Shown here: piece after piece, positions 35,631 to 44,999 of the stretch | Numbering within the stretch: position 1 is the stretch's first letter | Layout: every line of letters begins with the position of its first letter | Source: Bacteroidota bacterium | GTDB lineage: Bacteria; Bacteroidota; Bacteroidia; AKYH767-A; 2013-40CM-41-45 | Direction of reading: 5' to 3' | NCBI GenBank assembly: GCA_016720935.1 | Contig: JADKJP010000007.1 | Span: 992,001 to 1,056,000 of the forward strand | Length of the DNA stretch: 64,000 bases | Position numbers and translations under genes: made by a program | Notes under the pieces: model-generated | Databases searched by the model: none | Seen by the model: only the letters and a program-made list of their open reading frames with translations | Told to the model about the DNA's origin: nothing

Positions 35631-36731
35631 TTAGTGTATTGAATTTTTCTTTCGAAGTATTAACAAGGTATGACTCAACCCAATTTCATCGACTTCTTTC
35701 GCTACTTCAAATCCGGACTGATCGACACATTCGAGAAATGTTCCGGAATGATACATCTGACTATTGCCATTAGCCATGCTGGTGAAGTACAATGAAGTCT
35801 GTTGCAAACAAAATGATGCTGCTTCAAATCGCTGTCGATCCCAAAAAGGTTCCAGAATATAAACTCTGCCTTTCTCGGAAAGGGCGCCCAGACAACGCTT
35901 TAAGATAGAAATAATTTCTTTTTCTGAAAAACAATCCAGGAACTGGCTCATCCAGATGGCATCGAATCCTTTGGGAAACAGCTGATTCTCATCCAGAATA
36001 TTAGCCTGGTGAAAATGAATTCTGCTCTGTAAGCCGGCTTCAGAGATTTTCTTTTTCGCCATTTCCAATTGTCCGGGCAGATCCATGATACTCACCTCCA
36101 CCTTTGAATCGTATGCTGCACAGGCAATCGCCCACTTTCCTGTATTCCCTCCGATATCAAGTAAATTTGATGGAGAATTTTTGAATACTTCTTTCAGCGC
36201 CTGAGGAAAGGCATTGTCGGAATAGAAATGATCAAACGCGAACCAGCTTTTTTGTACCTGTGCCGGCAACTGTGACAAAGCCTGGTAAATGGTATTCCAT
36301 GTTCCAAAGACGTTGAGTCCTTCAGGCTTGCCGGTTTGGATACTTTTATCAAGTGTAAACAATCCGAGATAACAAACATCGTGGATAAAATCCATATTGG
36401 TACGCGTGAGTTCATCATGCAAAATATAGTGGCCGGTTTTTGTCAGAAAATATTTTCCATCCCGAAATAACACCAGACCAATACTCAACCCGGATTCAAG
36501 CAAAACGCGTACTCCGTACAAAGGAAGTTTCACTTGCTGAACGATATCATCCAAGCGAATTCCCGTCTCTGCGCTCTGATCAATGGAAGCAAGTATCCCG
36601 CTGTCACGCAGAACACGCGAAGCCTGGAACACAACCGGAGCAAAAGCGATATGCTGTGCTTTCTCTTTTGCTTCGAGAGCGGTCTCGTTATTGTGCGTGT
36701 AGAACTCAGCGGCTTTTATTTCTGTGGACAT
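35631..36731 (-). CDS. SAM-dependent methyltransferase with dimerisation domain
   Basis: 366 aa from Met40 of the longest frame; the ATG at 36731 is 16 bp after the upstream KS stop and gives the expected N-terminus. Residues ~20-130 form a winged-helix dimerisation domain of plant-O-methyltransferase type. The SAM motif is LLDIGGNTGKWAIACA, followed by SIMDLPGQLEMAKK. In flexirubin clusters such enzymes may methylate the aryl head group; C- and O-methylation cannot be separated from the sequence. Confidence 0.82.
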   Translation of the reverse strand: MSTEIKAAEFYTHNNETALEAKEKAQHIAFAPVVFQASRVLRDSGILASIDQSAETGIRLDDIVQQVKLPLYGVRVLLESGLSIGLVLFRDGKYFLTKTGHYILHDELTRTNMDFIHDVCYLGLFTLDKSIQTGKPEGLNVFGTWNTIYQALSQLPAQVQKSWFAFDHFYSDNAFPQALKEVFKNSPSNLLDIGGNTGKWAIACAAYDSKVEVSIMDLPGQLEMAKKKISEAGLQSRIHFHQANILDENQLFPKGFDAIWMSQFLDCFSEKEIISILKRCLGALSEKGRVYILEPFWDRQRFEAASFCLQQTSLYFTSMANGNSQMYHSGTFLECVDQSGFEVAKEVDEIGLSHTLLILRKKNSIH

Positions 36732-36747
36732 ATTCTCTTTTTCAAAT

Positions 36748-37899
36748 TTATGTTCTTGAAAATACAAGAGCAGCATTACACCCTCCGAAACCGGATGCTG
36801 TCTTAATCGCGTGATTAATTTTCGTGTATTGCATTTTATCACATACATTCAGTAAGACTGAAACACCCGGATTTTGAAATCCATAAGTAGGAAACAAAAT
36901 ATTTTCCTTCATGCAATTGATGGTGATAACAGATTCAACCAAACCGGCGGCGCCTAATGTGTGTCCATAATAACCTTTGAGACTGTTTACAGGGACTTCT
37001 GTCAATCCTGAAAGGCCAAAAGCCTTTGCTTCCATTTCATCATTGTAAACAGTTGCTGTTCCATGCGCGGAAATGAAATCAATGTCAGAAGCATCAAGAG
37101 AGGACTCCGTCAATGCTTTTCGAATCGCAAGAGCCAACTCCTCGCCTGTTCGTGAAGGTCCGGAGATGTGGTTTGCATCATTGCTGATGGCCCCTCCGCT
37201 GAATTGAATCTGCTTCCCATATTCGGCCGGTGATTCAGAAAGGACTATTGTCGCCGCGGCTTCTCCAAGATTGATTCCTGTTCTTGCAATGTCGAAAGGT
37301 TTACACACTTCAGCGCTGATTGCCTGAAATGACTCAAAACCGCTTTGTACAAAACGCGTAATCAAATCAGCGCCTGCTACGATTGCGTTTTGGAATTTAC
37401 CTGATTGGATCAAACGCTTACCCACCAACAAAGCAGCCAATCCGGAAATGCAGGCATTGGAGACGACAATGGGTACATTGGGATTTCCAAAATGCTTGGC
37501 GACTTTATTTGCGGAACTGCTCAAAGAAATTTCGTCTCTTATATCGTCAACAATAGGGAAACTTTCAAGCATGCCAATATTTCCTTTTGTTGTAGAAATA
37601 ATGAGTATTGTCTTTGGGTCAGTAATTTTGACCTCTGTTCCTCGGAGTGCATCCGTTATTGACGCAGTCAGAAGATTCTCAAATTTGGTAAACCCCGGAA
37701 TTTCCGGAAACTTATTTTTTACTGAATCATCGAACAATGCAGCAAAAACATCCGTTCCGGAAGACATAAAATCAGCATGACGCTTGACACCTGTTTTTTC
37801 TTTCTCCAGCGCACGCATATTTTCTTCCGTGGAAATTCCCAGTGGAGAAAAAATATTATCGGCAACTACAAAAACATTCTTCATACGCGTCATCTCCAT
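36748..37899 (-). CDS. Beta-ketoacyl-ACP synthase
   Basis: 383 aa (or 378 from the Met at 37884, which has a GGAG upstream). The triad is intact: Cys150 in SNACISG, His279 in SAHGTATVYND and His313 in GYYGHTLGAAG. The C-terminal SGFGGCNAALVFSRT is normal. The N-terminal half is more divergent than in FabF. It is the second of three active KS genes in the cluster, followed at 16 bp by the methyltransferase gene. Confidence 0.87.
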   Translation of the reverse strand: MEMTRMKNVFVVADNIFSPLGISTEENMRALEKEKTGVKRHADFMSSGTDVFAALFDDSVKNKFPEIPGFTKFENLLTASITDALRGTEVKITDPKTILIISTTKGNIGMLESFPIVDDIRDEISLSSSANKVAKHFGNPNVPIVVSNACISGLAALLVGKRLIQSGKFQNAIVAGADLITRFVQSGFESFQAISAEVCKPFDIARTGINLGEAAATIVLSESPAEYGKQIQFSGGAISNDANHISGPSRTGEELALAIRKALTESSLDASDIDFISAHGTATVYNDEMEAKAFGLSGLTEVPVNSLKGYYGHTLGAAGLVESVITINCMKENILFPTYGFQNPGVSVLLNVCDKMQYTKINHAIKTASGFGGCNAALVFSRT

Positions 37900-37958
37900 T
37901 CAACCACACATTCAAAACACTTTCTATCGTATTCCTTGTTCTACTTTACTTGAATTAA

Positions 37959-38420
37959 TTAACTGAACGATTGCATCTTTTTCCACTCTTCAAAAAACGA
38001 AGGGTTCACCAACTGAAGCATTGATTTTTCCGCATCCAGGAAAACCTGAGTGGTAGATCCGGTTGCGACCAACTCCTTTGTTGCCGCGTTATATAATGTG
38101 TATTTAAAAATAATTTTCGCCGCCTCACAAGGGAGATAGGTCGTCTCAATAATCATTTTGTCACCATAACGCAAAGAGCGTTTGTATTCACACTCCACAC
38201 TCACGACCGGAACTACATAACCTTGTTTGTATATATCCAGATAACCCAAACCATACTTTTGGCCAAAGGCTTCTCTCCCATCTTCAAAATAACGGATGTA
38301 ATGTCCATGCCAGACAATACCCAACGGATCCGCCTCGTTGAAGCGAACATGTATTTCAATCCGCTCGGTGAGACCGGATTTTTTTACGGGATGAATTATT
38401 CTTCCGGAAGATTTCTCCAT
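37959..38420 (-). CDS. YbgC/4-hydroxybenzoyl-CoA-thioesterase-type hotdog thioesterase
   Basis: 153 aa single hotdog with the YbgC-type active-site stretch VRFNEADPLGIVWHGHYIRYFEDGREAF, where Asp of the EAD segment is the catalytic acid. It probably releases or edits acyl-ACP/CoA intermediates of the polyene pathway. The family name does not imply a link to the benzoyl-CoA genes at the left end. The start overlaps the stop of the secreted-protein gene (TAATG). Confidence 0.82.
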   Translation of the reverse strand: MEKSSGRIIHPVKKSGLTERIEIHVRFNEADPLGIVWHGHYIRYFEDGREAFGQKYGLGYLDIYKQGYVVPVVSVECEYKRSLRYGDKMIIETTYLPCEAAKIIFKYTLYNAATKELVATGSTTQVFLDAEKSMLQLVNPSFFEEWKKMQSFS

Positions 38421-39067
38421 TAATTAGCTCCTGTTTTCCAATCGGCATATGCCGACTTATCAATCGACTTTAATACTTCATAAATTGTTCTCGCCCAGTA
38501 ATTCCTGAAACCAAAACCCATGGCTTTTCCTGTCATGCGTTTTGTCAGTAATACTTTTTGAGAAGCCATATCGATGATCGTAACATACATACTTGCATTC
38601 TGAGCAGTCTTGTTAAATCCATCGACAATGAACACAATTCCATAACCTGTTTTATCGCTGAGCGTGTATGCGGAAACCATTTTCTGAATCTGTTCAGGTG
38701 TCACCCTTTGTAGGTCTTCGGAATTATAGGTCTTCATTTTATCTACATCAACTTTTGCATTCACTTTTCTCACAGCAGAGAGATCAAAAGAAATATTTGA
38801 TCTTCGAAAAGTCTTAGCCACATTGTATTTTTCAGTTTCATTGAGAACAAGATCATTCATCGATTCAAAATACCGATCCTTGATCTCCCATACATCCGCG
38901 CCGGCATCGCCAAGGATACGCAGCTCTGAAAAATCAAGTCCCAGCCAGGTGGTTTTCTTATCGGTGGAACCAAAAAAGTCTTTGATGGTTTGTGCTGATC
39001 CGGAATTTACGAATCCGGTTATGCAAAAAAAGAGCACGAAGAGCGAGTTAACATGTACACGTTTCAT
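38420..39067 (-). CDS. Secreted protein of unknown function in the pigment cluster
   Basis: 215 aa with a signal peptide (LFVLFFCITGFVNSGSAQ). There is no recognised catalytic motif. Segments IDMASQKVLLTKRMTGKAMGFGFRNYWARTIYEVLKSI look like the C-terminal half of a small alpha/beta periplasmic protein. It lies within a tightly packed run (1-2 bp gaps), so it is very probably part of the pathway, perhaps in periplasmic handling of the product. Confidence 0.75.
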   Translation of the reverse strand: MKRVHVNSLFVLFFCITGFVNSGSAQTIKDFFGSTDKKTTWLGLDFSELRILGDAGADVWEIKDRYFESMNDLVLNETEKYNVAKTFRRSNISFDLSAVRKVNAKVDVDKMKTYNSEDLQRVTPEQIQKMVSAYTLSDKTGYGIVFIVDGFNKTAQNASMYVTIIDMASQKVLLTKRMTGKAMGFGFRNYWARTIYEVLKSIDKSAYADWKTGAN

Positions 39068-39068
39068 A

Positions 39069-39500
39069 TCAATCTTTTTTTATAGGGTTAAGGACTATTT
39101 TCATTTCACAATTCGCGAGAACTTTATCCTGACTACGGATGCTACCTGAGATGATGGTAACATCAAAAACAGTATTCAGGATTTTTACTTCTGTCTGCAA
39201 TACATCGCCCGTATGTGGCAAGGAAAATATTTCCAGGTTACGAATTGCGCCGATGAAACCAACAGGAACATCCTGCTTTTGAGTGGCAGCGATGTAGCCA
39301 ACACGTGCCGCTGCTGTTTGTGCGATATTTTCAATCATCCCTGGTTCACGGAAGATTCCATCCACAACAAAAATATTTTCATCTCTGACAGTCAGACTGC
39401 AACGCGTTGTAGTTTCATCTGAAAAATCCAATTGATCAATCATGACAAACGGAAATTTCTGAGGAATCAGGTCAGTGATATTTTTTTGAGGCAATTCCAT
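39069..39500 (-). CDS. FabZ/ApeP-like hotdog dehydratase
   Basis: 143 aa from the ATG at 39500, which overlaps the preceding stop as TAATG; a TTG 12 bp upstream is an unlikely start. The hotdog pattern is IPQKFPFVMIDQL...GIFREPGMIENIAQTAAARVGY. The Glu of MIE fits the FabZ catalytic position, but the usual HFPG histidine is replaced by a VDGIFREPG turn. This places it with the divergent dehydratases of aryl-polyene clusters. Dehydration of 3-hydroxyacyl-ACP is the likely role. Confidence 0.75.
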   Translation of the reverse strand: MELPQKNITDLIPQKFPFVMIDQLDFSDETTTRCSLTVRDENIFVVDGIFREPGMIENIAQTAAARVGYIAATQKQDVPVGFIGAIRNLEIFSLPHTGDVLQTEVKILNTVFDVTIISGSIRSQDKVLANCEMKIVLNPIKKD

Positions 39501-40381
39501 TATGCTTTCCAAAAATCGTAATAGTTATACCATTGAGCGGGATAGTGCTTTACTTTTTGTTCCAGTTCCGAGACAAAATCATTCAGCATTTCTTCGGTAG
39601 CAATTTTCCTTTCTTTAGAAAAATACATTTTCGGTTTGCTTGCGAAAAAATGGTAGTGTAATTTACTTTCTTTCATCGCAAACACAAAACTCACAGGAAC
39701 TTCAAGACGAGTAGCCAGAACAAAAGGACCGAAAGGAAAAGGAGCCTCTTTTCCCAGAAATTCCTTATTAACTATCCTGTTCCCTTCAACAAAGCGGTCG
39801 GCATGCATGCATACAAATTCGTTATTCCGTAAGGCCTCATTGATTTCATAAATATGCGAAATATCGTCCTTCACAACAATGATTTTAACCTGTCTTTTTC
39901 CGATGACTGAACTAATGTATTCCTTGATTTTCTGATGTTCCCCGTCGTACATGACGATATTGATCCTGGTATCGAGACGTTTGAGCAGGAAACCGGCAAT
40001 TTCCCAGTTCCCCACATGGGCGCTGATAAGCATTCCGCCTTTTCCTCCAGCCACCATTTCTCGCAGATACTGTTCCCCATCGAAATCAAATGTGAATTTA
40101 TTGGGAAGTTCCGACATCAGCACAATCTTGTCGATGAGACTTTGTCCAAACCAGAAATAATTCCTGTAGACATTCAGCACGGAAGAAATGGTACTATATC
40201 TCAGGATTTTCCTGAAGAAAGAAAAGATGACACGTGTAGAAGAAAAGGAAAATAAAAAATAATAAAAGGCGACAAACCGGAGAAGGAAATAAGCGGGGAA
40301 AACACCAAATCGTCTTAGAATCCCAACAAAAATACTGTAACCGGTTTTTGTTCCTTTTGATTTGCCCTGCCAGGAAGGCAT
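39500..40381 (-). CDS. LpxL/HtrB-like (LABLAT) acyltransferase
   Basis: 293 aa. An N-terminal membrane segment (VFPAYFLLRFVAFYYFLFSF) is followed by the HxxxxE motif as SAHVGNWEIAGFLL near residue 119. Further LABLAT blocks are VCMHADRFVEGNR and FPFGPFVLATRLEVPVSFVF. Relatives acylate lipid A; in polyene clusters they are thought to attach the polyene or a fatty acid to a lipid anchor. ATGA overlap with the ACP gene. Confidence 0.85.
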   Translation of the reverse strand: MPSWQGKSKGTKTGYSIFVGILRRFGVFPAYFLLRFVAFYYFLFSFSSTRVIFSFFRKILRYSTISSVLNVYRNYFWFGQSLIDKIVLMSELPNKFTFDFDGEQYLREMVAGGKGGMLISAHVGNWEIAGFLLKRLDTRINIVMYDGEHQKIKEYISSVIGKRQVKIIVVKDDISHIYEINEALRNNEFVCMHADRFVEGNRIVNKEFLGKEAPFPFGPFVLATRLEVPVSFVFAMKESKLHYHFFASKPKMYFSKERKIATEEMLNDFVSELEQKVKHYPAQWYNYYDFWKA

Positions 40382-40647
40382 CAGATCAATTCTTTTGAAT
40401 TTACCTTGGAGATGACGTAATCATAGAAATTCTGGAAGGTCACGATGCCGACAAAATCTTCGGGTTTTACCTTAAAAGCAAAATTACTTTCAATCACCAC
40501 CACAAGGTCAATATAATCAAGGCTGTCGAGGCCCAATGTTTCTTTCAGGTTCGCATCCGGGGTAATTTTCTCCGCCTCCACTTCGAATTCCTCCACCAGG
40601 AATTCGTTAATCTTTTCGATGATCTCTTCGTTTTTCATATTCATCAT
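40381..40647 (-). CDS. Acyl carrier protein
   Basis: 88 aa counted from the ATG at 40647, which shares ATGA with the KS stop; three other nearby Met codons are possible starts. The phosphopantetheine site is Ser42 in TLGLDSLDYIDL. It is more acidic than the first ACP. Its place between the FabF-like KS and the LABLAT acyltransferase suggests it carries the acyl chain donated at that step. Confidence 0.9.
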   Translation of the reverse strand: MMNMKNEEIIEKINEFLVEEFEVEAEKITPDANLKETLGLDSLDYIDLVVVIESNFAFKVKPEDFVGIVTFQNFYDYVISKVNSKELI

Positions 40648-41867
40648 GGTTTCCATTTCCTTACGACCAGCGAGGAATTCGTCCCGCCGAAGCCAAAGGA
40701 ATTGGATAAAAATACATTTATATCCTTTTCAGTCGTCGTTTTAATAATATTCAATTTCGCGGAATGTTCGTCCGGGTTCTCAAAGTTAATATTCGGCGCG
40801 ATAAAACCATGCTGCATCATGAGCATAGAGTACACAATTTCACTGGCTCCGGCCATCCAGCATTCGTGTCCGGTCATTGATTTTGTTGAACTTACAGGTG
40901 TTCCTGCCTCTCCAAATACCTCAGAAATCGCCTCCGCTTCACTGGCATCACCTGCAGGTGTTGAAGTTGCGTGAGCATTGATGTAATCAATAACCCGAGG
41001 ATCAATACCCGCGTCAATTAAGGCCAAACGAAGGGCACGAACCGGACCATCCACCGTCGGGTTGGAAATATGGGCGCCATTGGATGAAAATCCATAACCG
41101 ATCACTTCGCCAAGAATGGTCGCGCCTCGCTTTTGTGCCGATTCCAGACTTTCGAGAATCACTGTTGCTGCACCTCCACTCGGGATCAGACCATCGCGAT
41201 CGCGGTCAAATGGACGGGAAGCTTTTGTTGGATCTGATTCATGAATTGAGAATGCCGACAAAGCATCGAAATTCCCCATGGAAAAAATATTGATCTCCTG
41301 AGCGCCTCCGCAAATCACGCAATCCTGCAAACCGGTTTTGATAAAATGATATCCTAACCCTATTGCATGACTGCCACTCGCACAAGCCGCACTCACTGTA
41401 AAATTTATTCCTTTCAACTTGAAAATTGTTGAGAGGTTCATAGTCACTGTTGAATTCATGGTCTGAAAAACAGAACCGGAACCAACAAGCATGGTATCTT
41501 TTTTTGCTCTGATAATGTCTGTCGCTTCAACAACAGGTTTTGCGGAGCTATCGTTGCCATAAATAATTCCAACTTCCCTTTGATCAATCCAGTCCTGATC
41601 GATACCCGCGTTTTTCATCGCTTCCAGAGTAGCGACATAAGCGTACTCACCCTGTTCTGGCAACATGATCCGTGCGCGACGGTCGAGCAATCCTTTCAAT
41701 GCAGGTCTCTCCACAAAACCTGTCAATCCTGAACGGTAACCAAATTGCTTACGCTCCTGATCCAGAATTATCCCGCTCTTCCCCTTGAACAAAGAATCCC
41801 TCACCTCATCGAGATTTTTCCCGATACAGCTGTAGATTCCGAGGCCGGTGATTACTACTCTGGTCAT
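40644..41867 (-). CDS. Beta-ketoacyl-ACP synthase (FabF-like)
   Basis: 407 aa, the most FabF-like KS of the cluster. The triad is Cys162 in SAACASGSH, His299 in NAHATSTPAGD and His334 in MTGHECWMAG; the C-terminal SNSFGFGGTNSSLVV loop is present. The start codon lies only a few bases from a heptamer repeat tract, so its ribosome-binding region has been replaced by repeat sequence. Confidence 0.9.
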   Translation of the reverse strand: MTRVVITGLGIYSCIGKNLDEVRDSLFKGKSGIILDQERKQFGYRSGLTGFVERPALKGLLDRRARIMLPEQGEYAYVATLEAMKNAGIDQDWIDQREVGIIYGNDSSAKPVVEATDIIRAKKDTMLVGSGSVFQTMNSTVTMNLSTIFKLKGINFTVSAACASGSHAIGLGYHFIKTGLQDCVICGGAQEINIFSMGNFDALSAFSIHESDPTKASRPFDRDRDGLIPSGGAATVILESLESAQKRGATILGEVIGYGFSSNGAHISNPTVDGPVRALRLALIDAGIDPRVIDYINAHATSTPAGDASEAEAISEVFGEAGTPVSSTKSMTGHECWMAGASEIVYSMLMMQHGFIAPNINFENPDEHSAKLNIIKTTTEKDINVFLSNSFGFGGTNSSLVVRKWKP

Positions 41868-41869
41868 TT

Positions 41870-42079
41870 TTTTGGTGGTTAGTGCTTGGTATTTAGCCGT
41901 TATTGGTTATTGGTTTTTGGTTGTTAGGCCGCGACAGGATTTTAAATTAATTTTATTCGTTTTTCTTTGGTGATGAGTTGGTGTTAATGGCTTTTTATCA
42001 GTCGAACTGAGATCGGAGTTGAAACTAATTAATTTCTTCTGGCCTCCCAACAACCAAAAACCAACAACCAACAACTAAG
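41870..42079. repeat. Inverted pair of heptamer tracts between fabG and KS
   Basis: The gap holds a G-rich tract at 41870-41928 (TTGGTGG, TTAGTGC, TTGGTTTTTGGTTGTTAGG) and a C-rich tract at 42046-42079. An 18-base stretch of one (41910-41928) is the reverse complement of 42047-42064 with one mismatch, enclosing about 118 bp. The C-rich tract contains the TAG stop codon of fabG (42077-42075). Confidence 0.8.
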
Positions 42080-42803
42080 AGTACAGTCCCCCATTAATCG
42101 AAAGCACTTCTCCCGTGATATATGCTGCTTCGGGTGAGGCGAAGAAGCCAACGGCGTGGGCAACTTCTTCGGGTTCGCCGAAACGATGAACGGGGATCAT
42201 GGCTTTCAGATCTTTTTCGTTGAGCCCTTCTGTCATTTCTGTTTTGATGAAACCCGGAGCAATCGCGTTCACGGTGATTCCTCTTCTTCCAACTTCCTGT
42301 GCAAGGGCTTTTGTCGCTCCAATCACTCCTGCTTTCGCGGCGGAGTAATTTGTTTGTCCGGGCAATCCTTTCAGACCGGAGAGCGAAACGATATTGATAA
42401 TTCTTCCGAATTTTTTTACAAGCATTCCATTCAGGACAAGTCGGGTGACATAGAAGAAACCATCCAGACTCGTACCAAGCACACTGTCCCAGTCTTCGTC
42501 CTGCATCCACATCATCAACACATCTTTTTTGATCCCGGCATTGTTGACGAGGATTTCGATCAAATCCTCCGGATGTGTTTCAATCCAACCGGCAAGCTCG
42601 CTTTTTACTTCCTCCTTATTCGCGACATCAAACTTCAGAAGTTCACCATCAGCACCGTTTGCCTTGATCATGTCAAGCGTTTGCTTCGCGGCTTCTTCAT
42701 TCGACTTGTAATTCACAAGTACAAAATAACCCATGGAAGCCATTTTCAGGCAAATAGCCCTTCCAATGCCTCTTGAGCCCCCTGTCACTAATGCACATTT
42801 CAT
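42075..42803 (-). CDS. fabG: 3-oxoacyl-ACP reductase (FabG-like SDR)
   Basis: 242 aa SDR. The NADPH motif is TGGSRGIGRAI at residues 7-17, followed by NNAG, and the Ser/Tyr/Lys set as IVSLSGLKGLPGQTNYSAAKAG. It ends SINGGLYS. It reduces the 3-oxoacyl-ACP made by the KS enzymes. The TAG stop lies within a heptamer tract. Confidence 0.88.
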   Translation of the reverse strand: MKCALVTGGSRGIGRAICLKMASMGYFVLVNYKSNEEAAKQTLDMIKANGADGELLKFDVANKEEVKSELAGWIETHPEDLIEILVNNAGIKKDVLMMWMQDEDWDSVLGTSLDGFFYVTRLVLNGMLVKKFGRIINIVSLSGLKGLPGQTNYSAAKAGVIGATKALAQEVGRRGITVNAIAPGFIKTEMTEGLNEKDLKAMIPVHRFGEPEEVAHAVGFFASPEAAYITGEVLSINGGLYS

Positions 42804-43192
42804 GTAAATTCCCTCAGATTGTTTTAAAGCGTGCCTGAAAGGGCAAAAATAGGGAATTTTTGGTATTTAGCGGACAGTTTTGGTGCTTAGTGCTTAGTGC
42901 CTGGTGCTTAGTGGCCAGAACGGGCAATGAATTCAAGTTTTTTAATTCCTGATCTGGTCGATTTTGATTCTAAAATCAAATGAAATAACATATATCTATC
43001 TTATAATCAATAAGATGAAAATTAACTTCTTAATTAAAAAAAAGACGAAAAAAATTCTCAGATAGAAACTTATTCTACTATCACCCCCTCCTAACAACTA
43101 ACAACTAACTAACAACTAACAACTAACCTCTAAGCACTAACCACCAACCACTAACCACCAAAATCTACAATCAAAAATCAAAAATCAAAAAT
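42804..43192. repeat. Heptamer-repeat intergenic region between the ammonia-lyase and fabG genes
   Basis: A G-rich tract at 42879-42916 (TTAGTGC-type) and a C-rich tract at 43091-43161 (CTAACAA and CTAACCA units) are in inverse orientation about 175 bp apart. A third tract of three AATCAAA units (43168-43192) runs directly to the TGA stop of the lyase gene at 43193. Between them is AT-rich filler. No gene was seen. Confidence 0.75.
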
Positions 43193-44719
43193 TCAAAGCG
43201 CTTCCATCAACCCCCTCACCCTTTTCAAATCCAAATACTTCGGTTTGTCTTCGATGAATTTCGGGAAAATCTTCCTGACGTCCTGATAGATTTGCTGGGT
43301 CGTAGAGGAGAGTTTTGAAGAACAATCCAGATAGTCGACGGCCTGAACCAAAGCCATCAGTTGAATAGTCAATACATCCAGTGCATTGTCGAGAACCTTT
43401 TTAGTCATCAACGCGGCATTGCATCCCATGCTCACGATGTCCTGGTTGTCGTTGTTGTTGGGAATACTGTGTACATACATCGGAAAAGAAAGCGTTTGGT
43501 TCTCCGCGACAGTAGAAGTTGCCGTGAATTGCATGCCTTGCATTCCAAAATGAAAACCGAGCGTACCCAGATTCAAAAATGGAGGAAACTTATTATTCAA
43601 TTTATCATTCAACAAATAATTCAACTGTCGTTCGGAAAGCATCGACAATTTCGTGATGGCAATTTTCAATTTATCCATCTCCAGAGAAACATAATCTCCA
43701 TGAAAATTTCCTCCATGAAAAACATTCTGATTTTCATGATCAATTACAGGATTATCATTGACTGAATTCACTTCATTTACAACAGTAGTTTCCGCCTGTG
43801 CAATCGTGTCATAAACCGGACCAAGCACCTGTGTGATACATCGCAGTGAATAATATTCCTGAACCTTGTCTTCGAATACATCTTGTTCGATACTTGCCGC
43901 ATTGTACAAATGATCGCTGCGCTTACGGATCATCTTGCTGTCGGCAAGAATATAGCGCATCAGTGCCGCGATTTTATTCTGACCGGGATGTTTTTTCACT
44001 TCGTTCAGTTCAGCGGAAAAATGATCGTCGAATGCGGAAACGACTTCATTCGTCATCGCCGACAAGATCACCGCCCAGTCGAGGAGATTCTTTGCCTGGA
44101 TCAAATTAACCATGCCAATGCCTGTCATCGCAGAAGTGCCATTGAGTATGGCAAGACCTTCACGCAAACGAATACTAAGAGGAGTAAGCTTACATTCTTG
44201 GAATACATCAGCGGTTTGGCGAATTTCTCCTTTGTAATTCACTTCTCCCTCTCCTATCAATACCAATGCTAGATGCGCCAGTTGCACAAGGTCACCACTT
44301 GCGCCAACACCACCGTGTTCAGGGATACAGGGATAAATTTCGAGATTGATCAGATCCCTGATCAACATTGGCAAATCCTCATGCACTCCGGAATGTCCCA
44401 GCATGAAAGAATTCAAACGGGCAATCATCATCGCTTTTACATACAAAGGCTCGAGATAATTGCCTGCACCGGAACAATGACTGCGAATAAGGTTGTACTG
44501 TAAGGGAATACTCTGTTCTTCCGAAATCCGGTACTGTGCCATGGGCCCTAAACCGGTATTGATTCCGTAAATTAATTTGTCTTTGGAAAATGATTTCAGA
44601 AAACTAAAACTATCCTTAACTCTCTGAATTGCAGATGCATCCAAAGTCACCGTTGCCTTCTTTTGCAACAATGCCTTCACCACCTCAAGGGTCAATTCTC
44701 CCTGTACATTTGCTTTCAT
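43193..44719 (-). CDS. Aromatic amino acid ammonia-lyase (HAL/TAL family)
   Basis: 508 aa. The MIO cofactor forms from Ala140-Ser141-Gly142 in GGVGASGDLVQLAHL. The N-terminal catalytic loop is YGINTGLGPMAQY with Tyr51. Further conserved blocks are FHGGNFHGDYVSLEMD and QDIVSMGCNAAL. In flexirubin clusters this enzyme is a tyrosine ammonia-lyase giving 4-coumarate, the aryl starter. The selectivity pair after LIR is Ser80-His81, which in the classical scheme points to histidine, so TAL activity rests on context rather than on that motif. It has an intact frame and repeats at both flanks. Confidence 0.87.
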   Translation of the reverse strand: MKANVQGELTLEVVKALLQKKATVTLDASAIQRVKDSFSFLKSFSKDKLIYGINTGLGPMAQYRISEEQSIPLQYNLIRSHCSGAGNYLEPLYVKAMMIARLNSFMLGHSGVHEDLPMLIRDLINLEIYPCIPEHGGVGASGDLVQLAHLALVLIGEGEVNYKGEIRQTADVFQECKLTPLSIRLREGLAILNGTSAMTGIGMVNLIQAKNLLDWAVILSAMTNEVVSAFDDHFSAELNEVKKHPGQNKIAALMRYILADSKMIRKRSDHLYNAASIEQDVFEDKVQEYYSLRCITQVLGPVYDTIAQAETTVVNEVNSVNDNPVIDHENQNVFHGGNFHGDYVSLEMDKLKIAITKLSMLSERQLNYLLNDKLNNKFPPFLNLGTLGFHFGMQGMQFTATSTVAENQTLSFPMYVHSIPNNNDNQDIVSMGCNAALMTKKVLDNALDVLTIQLMALVQAVDYLDCSSKLSSTTQQIYQDVRKIFPKFIEDKPKYLDLKRVRGLMEAL

Positions 44720-44760
44720 AGGGTTTCAAAAATAGACAATCGGGGTGGATTAAGAAAGAG

Positions 44761-44872
44761 GGGACGAGGGACGAGGGACGGGGGACGGAATTTAGTGGTT
44801 GGTGCTTGGTGCTTAGTGGTTAGTGGTTAGTGCTTAGAGGTTAGTGGTCAGTGCTTGGTGGTTAGTGCTTGG
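44761..44872. repeat. Heptamer tracts GGGACGA and TTAGTGG
   Basis: 44761-44788 is four tandem 7-mers GGGACGA, GGGACGA, GGGACGG, GGGACGG. 44792-44872 is about eleven TTAGTGG/TTGGTGC-type 7-mers. Both lie upstream of the lyase start, to the left of the GNAT gene. The inverse C-rich partner is at 45676-45773, so the pair brackets that gene. Confidence 0.75.
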
Positions 44873-44908
44873 ACAGGCATTCAAATACAATCCATCACAC
44901 CAACATCC

Positions 44909-44971
44909 TTATACCTTATACCTTATACTTTATACTTTATACCTTATACTTTATACCTTATACCTTATACC
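44909..44971. repeat. Heptamer tract TTATACC x9
   Basis: Nine uninterrupted 7-mers, six TTATACC and three TTATACT. It is close to the 3' end of the GNAT gene (45000). Its sequence differs from the G-rich tracts but it has the same period. Confidence 0.85.
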
Positions 44972-44999
44972 AGGCATCCGCTACAAAACACACTCCATC

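Noticed and set aside
37959..38420. 4-hydroxybenzoyl-CoA thioesterase as part of the aromatic pathway
   Set aside because: Only the family name links it; it is embedded in the polyene operon with 1-bp overlap, so an acyl thioesterase of that pathway is more likely.
42156..42776. 206-aa open frame opposite fabG
   Set aside because: It is antisense to a clear SDR gene; the open frame follows from the codon use of fabG.
43091..43161. Possible CRISPR array from short direct repeats
   Set aside because: Units are 7 bp with no spacers; repeats of 24-47 bp with unique spacers and cas genes are missing.
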